The notes beneath the pieces are model-generated. The model made no database searches. It was given only the letters and a program-made list of their open reading frames with translations, and was not told the origin of the DNA. The translations under genes and the position numbers were made by a program. A stretch of DNA of 64,000 bases from Amycolatopsis sp. NBC_01488 (GTDB lineage: Bacteria; Actinomycetota; Actinomycetes; Mycobacteriales; Pseudonocardiaceae). The stretch covers positions 1,492,001-1,556,000 of the forward strand of contig NZ_CP109434.1 in the NCBI RefSeq assembly GCF_036227105.1, in the 5' to 3' direction. Shown piece by piece: positions 51,441 to 60,362 of this stretch (position 1 is the first letter of the stretch; every line of letters begins with the position of its first letter).

Positions 51441-52190
51441 ATGACCAAACGGCCGGTTCTGTGGATCGCCGGAGCGCTGGTCGCCGCGGGTGCGGTGGTG
51501 GCCGTCGTGGTCACCGCGGGCGGCGGGGTGCCCGGCGCCAAGGCCGCGGCGCCCGGGCCGACGACGATGGGCGCGGAGTGGCGCTCGTTCCGCGCCGACG
51601 TCACCGGGATCCGCCCGGGCCCGGACGACGTCAGCCTGTTCGTCCAGGTCGCGCTGCCCGGCAAGGACCCGGGCTGCGTGCGTGAGCCGCGCGTCGAGCA
51701 GGTCGTGGAGAGCAAGACCGACGTCCGCGCCGACGTCGTCTACTCGACGCGGCCCGCGTCGGGTGGCTGCCAGGACAAGGTGCCCGCGGAGCTGCGGCTG
51801 AGCACGAACGCGCCGGTCGCGGACCGCACGGTGATCCTCAACGGCGACAACGGCAACTCCTGGCACAAGCTCGGCGCCGGCTGGGGCCACTGCGCGCCCC
51901 AGGGCACCTGCGCCCCGCCCGCCGACCACTGCGACCCGGCGTGGATCGGCGCCGCGGTGTCCGCGACGGGCGCCGAAAGCGCGGGCACCACCCGCGTCTG
52001 CGACCCGGACTGGCTGGTCCTCGACCTGCTGGTGCGCCAGACCGACCCGCCGGCCCGCTCCGTCTTCCGCTGGGGTGGTACCGGCTGGACGTCGTTCGCG
52101 CAGGTCAAGTCGGCAGGCTGCCAGGAGATCCGGGCGGCCGAGCCGAAGTTCCCGGTCACCCTCTGCAAGACACTGCCCGCACCCGCCTAG
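51441..52190 (+). CDS. Anchored extracytoplasmic protein with eight cysteines, uncharacterised
   Basis: This 249-aa protein has an N-terminal signal or anchor (about 5-25) and then a domain of about 210 residues. It has eight cysteines (in DPGCVRE, GGCQDK, WGHCAPQGTCA, DHCDPAW, RVCDPDW, AGCQEI and TLCKTL), consistent with disulfides outside the cell. TVILNGDNGNSWHKLGAGWG is a notable segment. I do not recognise a family. Its stop interleaves with that of a convergent gene whose product also has a single anchor and an outer domain. Confidence 0.75.
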   Translation: MTKRPVLWIAGALVAAGAVVAVVVTAGGGVPGAKAAAPGPTTMGAEWRSFRADVTGIRPGPDDVSLFVQVALPGKDPGCVREPRVEQVVESKTDVRADVVYSTRPASGGCQDKVPAELRLSTNAPVADRTVILNGDNGNSWHKLGAGWGHCAPQGTCAPPADHCDPAWIGAAVSATGAESAGTTRVCDPDWLVLDLLVRQTDPPARSVFRWGGTGWTSFAQVKSAGCQEIRAAEPKFPVTLCKTLPAPA

Positions 52191-52936
52191 CGGAGCTTCT
52201 TGACGATCTCGGGGCCGACCGCCTTCACCGCGTCGTCGGACTCCTGTTGCGGCATCGGCGAGTTCGAGAAGAAGCCCTTGTCCCAGCCGGACACCTCGAC
52301 GATGACGACCGTCGTGCCCTTCAGGACGTGCAGTTCCGCACCGCTGAACGCGCTGTTCGTGGCCAGCCGGACCAGTATCGCTTTGTCGCCGATGCCCTTG
52401 ACGTCGGTGGGCGGGACCGCCGGCGCGATCGGCCGGTAGAGGTGGTTCGCCGAATCCCGCGCGTTCTCCCCGGAGTACGCCGTGAGCCGGACGGTCAGGG
52501 TCGCGTCACGGACGTTCTCGTCGGGGCCGGGCTTCCAGCTGCAGTTGACCTGCTTCAGGCCGGGCACGTCCGCGGTGCCCGGGCCGCCCAGCGCGAAGCT
52601 CGGGAAGCCCGCCTTCGCCAGCGTCGGGGCCGGGACCTGGCACTCGGCGGGCACCGGCGACGACGACGGTGCCGCGCCGGTGCTCGCGAAGTAGTCCTTC
52701 GCGAAGATCCCGAGCGGGATGCCCGCACCGAGCACCACGACGACGCAGCCGATGCCGATGATCAGCCCGGTCCGCTTCTTCTTCGGCGGCGGCAACGGCG
52801 CGCCGTAACCCGGCGGTGCGTACCCGGGCGGCGGAGAGCCCGGCTGCGGCGGGTATCCGGGCGGTGGGTAGCCGGGCTGCTGGGGATATCCAGGCGGCCC
52901 TGGCTGGCCCTGTCCGTACGGCGGCGGTTGCTGCAT
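52187..52936 (-). CDS. Pro-rich membrane-anchored protein, uncharacterised
   Basis: This 249-aa protein has a cytoplasmic N-terminus of about 50 residues rich in Pro, Gly, Gln and Tyr (PPGYPPQPGSPPPGYAPPGY), a KKKR stop signal and one transmembrane helix (about 57-78). An outer domain of about 165 residues follows, with two cysteines (AECQVP, VNCSWK). The layout resembles many DUF-type actinobacterial surface proteins. The role is unknown. It is convergent with the eight-cysteine protein gene and 30 bp downstream of purH. Confidence 0.8.
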   Translation of the reverse strand: MQQPPPYGQGQPGPPGYPQQPGYPPPGYPPQPGSPPPGYAPPGYGAPLPPPKKKRTGLIIGIGCVVVVLGAGIPLGIFAKDYFASTGAAPSSSPVPAECQVPAPTLAKAGFPSFALGGPGTADVPGLKQVNCSWKPGPDENVRDATLTVRLTAYSGENARDSANHLYRPIAPAVPPTDVKGIGDKAILVRLATNSAFSGAELHVLKGTTVVIVEVSGWDKGFFSNSPMPQQESDDAVKAVGPEIVKKLR

Positions 52937-52966
52937 CGAGCCCTCCCTCTCGAAGCGAAGCCAGGA

Positions 52967-54529
52967 TCAGTGCGCGAAGTGACGCGTCCCCGTCAGGTAC
53001 ATCGTGACGCCCGCCTTCTCCGCGGCCGCGATCACCTCGGCGTCGCGAACGGAGCCGCCCGGCTGGACGATCGCGCGCACGCCCGCCTCGACCAGCACCT
53101 CCAGGCCGTCCGGGAACGGGAAGAACGCGTCGGACGCACCCACCGAGCCTTTGGCCCGGTCGCCCGCCCGCGAAACCGCGAGCCGCGACGAGTCGACGCG
53201 GTTGACCTGGCCCATGCCGACACCGACGGTCGCGCCGTCCGCGGCGAGCAGGATCGCGTTCGACTTGACCGCGCGCAGCGAGCGCCACGCGAACTCGAGG
53301 TCGCGCAGGGTCTGATCGTCGGCGGGGGTGCCGGTGGCCAGCGTCCACGACGCCGGGTCGTCGCCCGGTGCGTCGATCGCGTCGACGGTCTGCACGAGCA
53401 CGCCGCCGGAGATCTGCCGGAACTCGATCGGCGCCGGGTGCGCGATCTCCGGGAGCTTGAGCAGCCGGATGTTCTTCTTGCGCTGCAGGATCTCCAGCGC
53501 TTCGGCGTCGAAGTCCGGCGCCAGCACGACCTCGGTGAAGACCTCGGCGATCTGCTCCGCGGCCTCGCGGCTCACCGGCCGGTTCGTCGCGATGACGCCG
53601 CCGTAGGCCGAAACCGGGTCGCACGCGTGGGCCTTGCGGTGGGCCTCGGCGATGTCGGTGCCGACCGCGATGCCGCACGGGTTGGCGTGTTTGATGATCG
53701 CGACGGCGGGCTCGGCGAAGTCGAACGCGGCACGGCGGGCCGCGTCGGTGTCGACGTAGTTGTTGTAGGACATGGCCTTGCCGTGCAGCTGCTCGGCGTG
53801 CGCCAGCCCGGCCCGGTGTCCCTTGTACAGCGCGGCCTTCTGGTGCGGGTTCTCGCCGTAGCGCAGCACCTCGCCGCGTTCCCAGCTGATGCCGGAGAAC
53901 TCCGGGAAGCCGGAGTCGTCCGCGGGCGCGTAGACGTTGGCGAACCACGAAGCGACCGCGATGTCGTACGCCGCCGTGTGCGCGTACGCCTGGGCCGCGA
54001 GGCGCTTGCGGTCTTCGAGGTCGAAGCCGCCGTTGGCGACGCGCTCCAGGACCCAGCCGTAACGGGCCGGGTCGACGACGACCGCGACGCTGCCGTGGTT
54101 CTTCGCCGCGCCGCGGACCATGGCCGGGCCGCCGATGTCGATGTTCTCGACGCACTCCTCGGGGCTCGCGCCGGAGGCGACGGTCTGCTCGAACGGGTAC
54201 AGGTTCACGACCAGCAGGTCGAACGCCGCGATGTCCAGCTTGCGCAGCTGCTCGACGTGGTCGGGGTTGCCCTGGTCGGCCAGCAGGCCGGCGTGCACAC
54301 GCGGGTGCAGCGTCTTGACGCGGCCGTCGAGCGACTCGGGGAAGCCGGTGACCTCTTCGACCGGCGTGACCGGGACCCCCGCGGCGGCGATGACCTTCGC
54401 GGTGCCGCCGGTGGACACGATCTCGACACCGGCCGCGTGCAGGCCGGTGGCGAGGTCCAGCAGGCCCGCCTTGTCCGAGACGCCGATCAGCGCCCGGCGG
54501 ACCGGGCGCCGTCCCAGGTCAGTGCTCAC
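52967..54529 (-). CDS. purH: Bifunctional AICAR formyltransferase/IMP cyclohydrolase
   Basis: This 520-aa enzyme does the last two steps of IMP synthesis. The N-terminal MGS-like cyclohydrolase domain (about 10-145) contains [26 protein letters not shown] and [15 protein letters not shown]. The C-terminal transformylase contains [24 protein letters not shown] (catalytic Lys-His) and [14 protein letters not shown] sequence near the end. The GTG start at 54529 lies inside the last codons of purN (11-bp overlap), so the two are coupled. It uses 10-formyl-THF, supplied by FolD. Confidence 0.97.
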   Translation of the reverse strand: MSTDLGRRPVRRALIGVSDKAGLLDLATGLHAAGVEIVSTGGTAKVIAAAGVPVTPVEEVTGFPESLDGRVKTLHPRVHAGLLADQGNPDHVEQLRKLDIAAFDLLVVNLYPFEQTVASGASPEECVENIDIGGPAMVRGAAKNHGSVAVVVDPARYGWVLERVANGGFDLEDRKRLAAQAYAHTAAYDIAVASWFANVYAPADDSGFPEFSGISWERGEVLRYGENPHQKAALYKGHRAGLAHAEQLHGKAMSYNNYVDTDAARRAAFDFAEPAVAIIKHANPCGIAVGTDIAEAHRKAHACDPVSAYGGVIATNRPVSREAAEQIAEVFTEVVLAPDFDAEALEILQRKKNIRLLKLPEIAHPAPIEFRQISGGVLVQTVDAIDAPGDDPASWTLATGTPADDQTLRDLEFAWRSLRAVKSNAILLAADGATVGVGMGQVNRVDSSRLAVSRAGDRAKGSVGASDAFFPFPDGLEVLVEAGVRAIVQPGGSVRDAEVIAAAEKAGVTMYLTGTRHFAH

Positions 54530-55136
54530 GAAATGTCACCTTTCGTCCGTCCACGGCGCAGCCGCCGCGGCCGAGTCGCTCGATCGTTTCCACCAGCAGC
54601 CTGCGCTCGACGGCCTTGATCCGTTCGTGCAGGACGTCTTCCGTGTCGTCGTGCTCCACGACGACCGCCTCCTGGGCGATGATCGGCCCGGTGTCGACCC
54701 CGGCGTCCGCGAAGTGCACGGTCGAACCGGTGACCTTGACGCCGGCCTCGAGCGCGTCGCGGATCGCGTGCATCCCCGGGAACGACGGCAGCAGCGCCGG
54801 GTGCGTGTTGACCACGGTGAACCGGCTGAGGAACTGCTCGCCGAGGATCTTCATGAAGCCGGCGGAGACGACGAGGTCGGGCTGGTACGCCGCGACCGCC
54901 TCGGTCAGCGCCTTGTCCCAGGCCGCGCGGTCGGGGTGGTCGGCGACGCGGACCGTGAACGACGGGACGCTCACGCGCTCGGCGCGGGTCAGGGCCTCGA
55001 TGCCGGCGCGGTCGGCGCCGACGGCCACGACCTTGGCCGGGAAGCCGGACCGGCCGGTGGCGTCCAGCACCGCCTGCAGGAGGGTGCCGGAGCCCGACGC
55101 GAGCACGACGAGCTTCACCGGAGTGGGCAGGTCCAA
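54519..55136 (-). CDS. purN: Phosphoribosylglycinamide formyltransferase
   Basis: This 205-aa enzyme transfers formyl from 10-formyl-THF to GAR in purine synthesis. It has [17 protein letters not shown] near residue 10, [14 protein letters not shown], the catalytic [16 protein letters not shown] (Asn, His) and [17 protein letters not shown] (Asp). The TTG start at 55136 gives the family-typical N-terminus but has no clear ribosome-binding site; a GTG at 55118 is the alternative. It is coupled to purH and follows a DUF6350 gene by 77 bp. Confidence 0.95.
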   Translation of the reverse strand: MDLPTPVKLVVLASGSGTLLQAVLDATGRSGFPAKVVAVGADRAGIEALTRAERVSVPSFTVRVADHPDRAAWDKALTEAVAAYQPDLVVSAGFMKILGEQFLSRFTVVNTHPALLPSFPGMHAIRDALEAGVKVTGSTVHFADAGVDTGPIIAQEAVVVEHDDTEDVLHERIKAVERRLLVETIERLGRGGCAVDGRKVTFREH

Positions 55137-55213
55137 CCGTTGAGACAGAGCGGGCTCCTTGCCGCGGGCGGTGCGCAGCCGGGCGCACGGCGCTTCACCA
55201 GGTCACGTCAACC

Positions 55214-56692
55214 CTAACGGTCGGTCTCGGCCGGCTCGACGTCGCCGCAGGTCTCGGTGCCCCCGGTCACAGCCTCGGCGTCCTCGGGGACGTCGTCGGC
55301 CGGTTCTTCGACGCCCAGTTCGGCGTCGGCCTCGGCTTCGAACTCCGCGTCCGCGTCGAGTTCTGCTTCGGGCTCTTCGGGCTCTTCCGGCTCGTCGGTG
55401 TCTTCGGTTTCTTCGTCCTCTTCGGACTCTTCAAGTTCCTGGACGGCTTCGGCGGCTTCGGCGACGTCGACCTCTTCGGCGTCTTCGAAGGCCTGGTTGT
55501 CTTCGAGTGCTTCGGGGGGTGCCGGCGGCTCGTGCTCGCCGGCGAAGAACGCGACGAACGAGCCCGGGATGACGATCCAGCAGAACGCGACCACCGACGC
55601 GACGCCGACCGGCACGCTCACCGGGTCGAACGGGCCGTCGCCGAGCCGTCCGCCGGAGAGCGAGCCCAGCAGGACGCAGCCGAGCGCGACCACCGCGCCG
55701 GCCACCGCGACCGTCCGGATGCGCTGCGCCGGGTCCGCGTCGACCTTGCGCAGCGACCAGCCGACGAGCACGCCGGTCGCCGCGGGCAGCGCCAGCAGCG
55801 CCGGCCACCACGCCGCGTGGTGCTCGGGCAGGCCGCCGAGCAGCGGGACGCCGGGGACGGCACCGCCGCGGTAGCCGAACATCCCGACGGTCAGGTCGCC
55901 GACCGAGAACCCGGGCCCGGTGACGAACGACAGCGCGGCCGTCACGGCGTTCGGCAGGTACAGCACGGAAAGCAGGAACAGCCCGAAGCTGCTGCCGAAC
56001 GCGGGCTCGTACATGTCGGCGACCGTCCGCCAGGACAGCGCGGTCGCGACCGTGAACACGGCCGCGCCGCAGGCCACCAGCACCGCGAGGCCCAGCGCGC
56101 CGGCCCGGACCCCGCGCAGGGCCAGCGGATCGAGGCGCTCGGCGACGACGTCCGGCAGCCCACAGCACCGGACGATGCCCGCGGCCGAGGCCGCCGCGGC
56201 GAGCAGCCCGGGCACGGCGAAGGCGACCAGCGGGTTCGCCGTCACCGGCGAGCCCTGCGCGCAGAACGCGATGACCAGGCCGAACAGCGCGTGCGCGCCG
56301 GTGATCGTCGCGAACACCGACAGCGCTTCCCGAGGTGACCGGCAGCCGAGGCGCGCGGCGGCGCCGGACGCCGTCCGCGCGGCCAGGGCGAGCGCACCCA
56401 GCGTCGGCAGCAGCGGCAGCACGCCGAGCGGGTGACCGCCGAGGCCGAGCCGCACCTGGTGCGCGGCGAGCCAGCCGGGCCCGGCGGCCAGCAGCACGCC
56501 GGTGCCGGAGAAGACGGTGCGCTCGGCGGTGAGCGTCACCAGCGTCAGCACGGTCGCGACGGCGGCGTAGCCGGTGACCAGCGGGCCGAAGGCGGCGGCG
56601 AGCAACACCCGCACCCGCGCCGCCCGGGACAGTTCGACGTCGGGTTCGAGGTCACTCACCGGCTCCTCGCGGGAGTCGGTGAGCAGGTCCAT
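55214..56692 (-). CDS. DUF6350-type large membrane protein with acidic tail
   Basis: This 492-aa protein has about ten transmembrane helices (from about residue 25 to 370) and then a roughly 110-residue tail dominated by Glu and Asp (for example ELEESEEDEETEDTDEPEEP). The membrane part matches the DUF6350 family found upstream of purN in actinobacteria. The ATG at 56692 has an AGGGTG 7 nt upstream; an ATG three codons earlier is possible. The function is unknown; the acidic tail could bind cations or basic proteins. Confidence 0.82.
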   Translation of the reverse strand: MDLLTDSREEPVSDLEPDVELSRAARVRVLLAAAFGPLVTGYAAVATVLTLVTLTAERTVFSGTGVLLAAGPGWLAAHQVRLGLGGHPLGVLPLLPTLGALALAARTASGAAARLGCRSPREALSVFATITGAHALFGLVIAFCAQGSPVTANPLVAFAVPGLLAAAASAAGIVRCCGLPDVVAERLDPLALRGVRAGALGLAVLVACGAAVFTVATALSWRTVADMYEPAFGSSFGLFLLSVLYLPNAVTAALSFVTGPGFSVGDLTVGMFGYRGGAVPGVPLLGGLPEHHAAWWPALLALPAATGVLVGWSLRKVDADPAQRIRTVAVAGAVVALGCVLLGSLSGGRLGDGPFDPVSVPVGVASVVAFCWIVIPGSFVAFFAGEHEPPAPPEALEDNQAFEDAEEVDVAEAAEAVQELEESEEDEETEDTDEPEEPEEPEAELDADAEFEAEADAELGVEEPADDVPEDAEAVTGGTETCGDVEPAETDR

Positions 56693-56845
56693 GATCGGCA
56701 CCCTGACATCCGGGCTGGTCCATCCGGGTGAGCCACGCCGCCGCCGGCGGGCGCGGGAAGGCTAACCCACCCGGTCGGGTCACCCCGGAACGCGGAACAC
56801 CCGCTGTGACACGCGGTGTCACAGCGAGTGTTCCCGAGGGCTACG

Positions 56846-57643
56846 TCAGTTCGACTTGCCGAAGCCACCGGGCGGCGTGCCCGGGTTGTCCGACGGCGGC
56901 GGCTGCTGCTGCTGGAAGAACGAGCCCTGCTGCGGGGCGTACGTCGTGGCCTGCTGCCCCGGTGGCGGCGTGGTCGAGGGCGGGTTCGGCGAGCCGTACT
57001 GGCCCGGCTGGAACGGCGCCGACGGCTCCCCGGCCTGCGAACCCGGTCCCGGCCCGTGGCCCGACTGCTGCTGGCCGTACTGCTGCCCGGGCTGGCCGTA
57101 CTGCTGCTGGCCGGGCTGGCCGTACTGGCCGCCGTAGGACGGCGCGGCGGGCTTCGGCGCCGGCGCCTTGACGATGCCCTGCTCGACGAGCAGCGCGACG
57201 ACCGCGGCGGCCATCTGCAGGATCCCCAGGATCAGGATGACCGTGACGATGCCGGGCGAAGTCTGCATCCCGATCAGCGTGTCCAGGACGTAGAGCGCGC
57301 CCAGGACGCTGAACAGCGCCGCGAACGGCAGCGTCTTCGGCACCTTCGGCAGCGCGGTCATCGCGGCGAGCAGGCCGCCACCCAGCAGGAACACGCCGCC
57401 GAGGCCGACGTCGCCGGTGTCGGAGAAGCCGAGGAAGTACTGGACGAGCCCGAGGACCGCGACGCCCAGCGCGAGCATCAGCGGCAAGTTCTGCGTCAGG
57501 CCCGCGGCGCCCGAGGGCGCCTGCTGCTGCTGCTGCTGCTGCGCCGGGAAGCCGCTGGACGGCGGTCCGGGCGGTTGCTGGCCGGGGGGCTGCTGGCCGC
57601 CACCCTGCTGGGGGTAGCCGGGCCCACCGCTGGGGAAGGTCAT
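56846..57643 (-). CDS. DUF5336-type membrane protein (34-kDa antigen-like)
   Basis: This 265-aa protein has a Gln/Pro/Gly-rich N-terminus of about 50 residues including a run of seven Gln. Four transmembrane helices (about 55-170) follow, starting LPLMLALGVAVLGLVQYFLG. A long Gly/Gln/Pro-rich tail has repeats (GQYGQPGQQQYGQPGQQYGQ). The core matches DUF5336, represented by the mycobacterial 34-kDa antigenic protein family; the same gene order is found there. CAGGAG lies 8 nt before the ATG. The role is probably in the cell envelope but is unproven. Confidence 0.85.
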   Translation of the reverse strand: MTFPSGGPGYPQQGGGQQPPGQQPPGPPSSGFPAQQQQQQQAPSGAAGLTQNLPLMLALGVAVLGLVQYFLGFSDTGDVGLGGVFLLGGGLLAAMTALPKVPKTLPFAALFSVLGALYVLDTLIGMQTSPGIVTVILILGILQMAAAVVALLVEQGIVKAPAPKPAAPSYGGQYGQPGQQQYGQPGQQYGQQQSGHGPGPGSQAGEPSAPFQPGQYGSPNPPSTTPPPGQQATTYAPQQGSFFQQQQPPPSDNPGTPPGGFGKSN

Positions 57644-57800
57644 CGGATGCACTCCTGTCGGTTCGACCGGCACTCCGGGGTACGAGGACACCCGGGGGAA
57701 GACGAGGCGGCTTGCGTGCGCAGAACGCTAGCGCACTCCAAGGCCACCAGCCCATCAGACGCGTGAATACCTCGGGAGGTTTCGTCCCGAAACGCGGAAA

Positions 57801-57827
57801 GGCCGGGCACCCTGTGGATGCCCGGCC
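57801..57827 (-). terminator. Hairpin after sucD
   Basis: GGCCGGGCA and TGCCCGGCC form a 9-bp stem around CCCTGTGGA, 24 bp downstream of the sucD stop on the minus strand. It is a probable terminator for sucC-sucD. No marked U-tract follows (TTTCCGCGTTTC). Confidence 0.7.
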
Positions 57828-57850
57828 CTACCAGGAGTGATGCGGCAACC

Positions 57851-58741
57851 TCAGCCGAGGTTGTTGTACAGCTCACGCGCGAGGACGGCGGTCTCGCTCG
57901 GGGTCTTGCCGACCTTGACGCCGGCGGCCTCGAGGGCCTCCTTCTTCGCGGCGGCCGTGCCGGAGGAGCCCGACACGATGGCGCCCGCGTGGCCCATGGT
58001 CTTGCCCTCGGGCGCGGTGAAGCCCGCGACGTAGCCGACGACCGGCTTCGTCACGTTCTCCTTGATGTAGGCCGCGGCACGCTCTTCGGCGTCGCCACCG
58101 ATCTCGCCGATCATCACGATGACCTTGGTCTCGGGGTCCGCCTCGAACGCCTCGAGGGCGTCGATGTGCGTGGTGCCGATGATCGGGTCACCGCCGATGC
58201 CGACCGCGGTGGAGAAGCCGATGTCCCGCAGCTCGTACATCATCTGGTAGGTCAGCGTGCCGGACTTCGACACGAGGCCGATCCCGCCCGGGCCGGTGAT
58301 GTCGGCCGGGATGATGCCCGCGTTGGACTTCGACGGGCTGATCACGCCGGGGCAGTTCGGCCCGATGATGCGGGTCTTGTTGCCCTTGGCGACCGCGTGC
58401 GCCCAGAAGTAGGCCGAGTCGTGCACCGGGATGCCCTCGGTGATCACCACGGCGAGGCCGATCTCGGCGTCGATCGCCTCGAGGACCGCGTCCTTGGCGA
58501 ACTTCGGCGGCACGAAGATGACCGACACGTCGGCGCCGGTCTCCTTGATCGCCTCTTCGACGGTGCCGAAGACCTTGAGGTCCTTGCCCTCGATGGTGAC
58601 GGTCTGGCCGGCCTTGCGGGCGTTGACGCCGCCCACGATGTTCGTGCCGGACTTCAGCATCTTGGTCGCGTGCTTCATGCCCTCGGAGCCGGTGAGCCCC
58701 TGCACGATGACCTTGCTGTGCTCGTTCAGGAAGATCGACAT
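57851..58741 (-). CDS. sucD: Succinyl-CoA synthetase alpha subunit
   Basis: This 296-aa subunit binds CoA and carries the phosphorylated His. It has [16 protein letters not shown] (CoA-binding), [31 protein letters not shown] and the active-site [13 protein letters not shown], with the His near residue 244. The ATG at 58741 is one base after the sucC stop (TGAGATG). It forms an alpha-beta pair with SucC to convert succinyl-CoA to succinate with nucleotide triphosphate formation. A terminator-like hairpin follows. Confidence 0.97.
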   Translation of the reverse strand: MSIFLNEHSKVIVQGLTGSEGMKHATKMLKSGTNIVGGVNARKAGQTVTIEGKDLKVFGTVEEAIKETGADVSVIFVPPKFAKDAVLEAIDAEIGLAVVITEGIPVHDSAYFWAHAVAKGNKTRIIGPNCPGVISPSKSNAGIIPADITGPGGIGLVSKSGTLTYQMMYELRDIGFSTAVGIGGDPIIGTTHIDALEAFEADPETKVIVMIGEIGGDAEERAAAYIKENVTKPVVGYVAGFTAPEGKTMGHAGAIVSGSSGTAAAKKEALEAAGVKVGKTPSETAVLARELYNNLG

Positions 58742-58742
58742 C

Positions 58743-59912
58743 TCACGCACCTGCCGCGGCGAGCTCGGCAGCCTTGTCGGCCGCGTTGTCCATTGTGTCC
58801 ACCACGGTGACCAGCGGGTGGTTCGCGTCGGCCAGGATCTGGCGACCCTCGACGACGTTGTTGCCGTCCAGGCGGACGACCAGCGGCTTGGCGGCCTCGT
58901 CGCCCAGGATCTTCAGGGCCTCGACGATGCCGTTCGCCACCGCGTCGCAGGCGGTGATGCCGCCGAAGACGTTGACGAAGACGCTCTTCACGTCGGTGTC
59001 GTTGAGGATGACGTCCAGCCCGGCCGCCATCACCTCGGCCGACGCGCCGCCGCCGATGTCGAGGAAGTTCGCCGGCTTCACGCCGCCGTGCTTCTCGCCC
59101 GCGTACGCCACGACGTCCAAAGTGGACATGACGAGGCCGGCGCCGTTGCCGATGATGCCGACCTGGCCGTCGAGCTTGACGTAGTTGAGGTTCTTGGCCT
59201 TGGCCTTCGCCTCGAGCGGGTTCTCCGCGTCCTTGTCCACCAGGGCCTCGTGGCCCGGCTGGCGGAAGTCCGCGTTCTCGTCGAGGGTGACCTTGCCGTC
59301 GAGGGCGATGATCTTGTCCTGCGGGTCGCGGACCAGCGGGTTGACCTCGACGAGGGTGGCGTCCTCGGAGACGAAGGTCTCCCAGAGCTTCACGACGACG
59401 TCGGCGGCCTCGTCGATGATGTCGGCCGGGAAGTTGCCGGCCTTCAGGATCTCGAGCGCCTTCGCCTTGTCCACGCCGGCGATCGCGTCGACCGGGATCT
59501 TCGCGAGCGCGTCGGGACGCTCGACCGCGAGCTGCTCGATCTCCATGCCGCCCTCGGAGGACGCCATCGCCAGGAACGTGCGGTTCGCGCGGTCCAGCAG
59601 GAAGGAGAAGTAGTACTCGGACGCGATGTCCGAAGCTTCGGCCACGAGCACGCGACGCGTGATGTGGCCCTTGATGTCGAGGCCGAGGATGGCTTCCGCC
59701 TTCTCCTTCGCCTCGTCGGGGGTCTGGGCCAGCTTGACGCCGCCCGCCTTCCCACGGCCGCCGACCTTCACCTGCGCCTTGACGACGACCTGGTTGCCGA
59801 TCTGCTCCGCGGCGGCCTTGGCTTCTTCGGGGGTGCTTGCCACCGAGCCCGGCAGAACCGGTACTCCGTGGGCGGCGAAGAGATCCCTCGCCTGGTACTC
59901 GTAGAGGTCCAC
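58743..59912 (-). CDS. sucC: Succinyl-CoA synthetase beta subunit
   Basis: This 389-aa ATP-grasp subunit begins [20 protein letters not shown] and contains [18 protein letters not shown] (nucleotide-binding), [20 protein letters not shown] (metal and ADP) and [13 protein letters not shown] near the end. The GTG at 59912 is preceded by AGGAG at 9 nt. It is first in the sucC-sucD unit, the product joining sdh and icd as TCA genes here. Upstream 59913-60029 holds no visible gene. Confidence 0.97.
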   Translation of the reverse strand: MDLYEYQARDLFAAHGVPVLPGSVASTPEEAKAAAEQIGNQVVVKAQVKVGGRGKAGGVKLAQTPDEAKEKAEAILGLDIKGHITRRVLVAEASDIASEYYFSFLLDRANRTFLAMASSEGGMEIEQLAVERPDALAKIPVDAIAGVDKAKALEILKAGNFPADIIDEAADVVVKLWETFVSEDATLVEVNPLVRDPQDKIIALDGKVTLDENADFRQPGHEALVDKDAENPLEAKAKAKNLNYVKLDGQVGIIGNGAGLVMSTLDVVAYAGEKHGGVKPANFLDIGGGASAEVMAAGLDVILNDTDVKSVFVNVFGGITACDAVANGIVEALKILGDEAAKPLVVRLDGNNVVEGRQILADANHPLVTVVDTMDNAADKAAELAAAGA

Positions 59913-60029
59913 TACTCCAGTCTCCTGACGACACGCCACTGTGGTGGTCCGTTGCCGGACCGCGCTGTCGGACCAGTCGAGGTTAGCGACCTGCGCAGAC
60001 GGCGGGGACTCCGCATCTGGTGAAGTCGG

Positions 60030-60362
60030 TCACCGTGCGCGGTCAGACGGTGTTCCCGCGGTGTGAGACCGCCCACCGCGCAACCATTCGACCGTCTTCC
60101 CGGGGTCGCCTGCCGGGAAGACGCGAACGCCGTTCAACGCTTCCGCGAGCCCGGGCGGCGGTGCCTCGCCGAGCACGCCGACGGCGTCCGGGTCCTCCTG
60201 CTCGGCGGTGCGGAGGATCTGCTCGACGGTGTCCAGCGGGCCGGCGTGGACGACCTCCATGCCTTCGTCGCGCAGCACGCGGCCCAGTGCGACGGCGGCC
60301 GGGTCGGGCTTCTCGAACTCGACGAGGAGCACCCGGAGGCGGTCACGGCTCACGACGTCCAC
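60030..60362 (-). CDS. Stand-alone B12-binding-domain-like protein lacking the ligand histidine
   Basis: This 110-aa protein follows the pattern of cobalamin-binding domains as in methylmalonyl-CoA mutase: LRVLLVEFEKPDPAAVALG, VLRDEGMEVVHAGPLDTVEQ, ILRTAEQEDPDAVGVLGEA and VRVFPAGDPGKTVEWL. The DxHxxG motif that supplies the lower His ligand is replaced by EFEKPDPAAVALG, so base-off cobalamin binding is not expected. It overlaps the end of the 742-aa membrane-protein gene by 20 bp and precedes sucC. It may be a non-binding regulatory relative; the function is unknown. Confidence 0.7.
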   Translation of the reverse strand: MDVVSRDRLRVLLVEFEKPDPAAVALGRVLRDEGMEVVHAGPLDTVEQILRTAEQEDPDAVGVLGEAPPPGLAEALNGVRVFPAGDPGKTVEWLRGGRSHTAGTPSDRAR

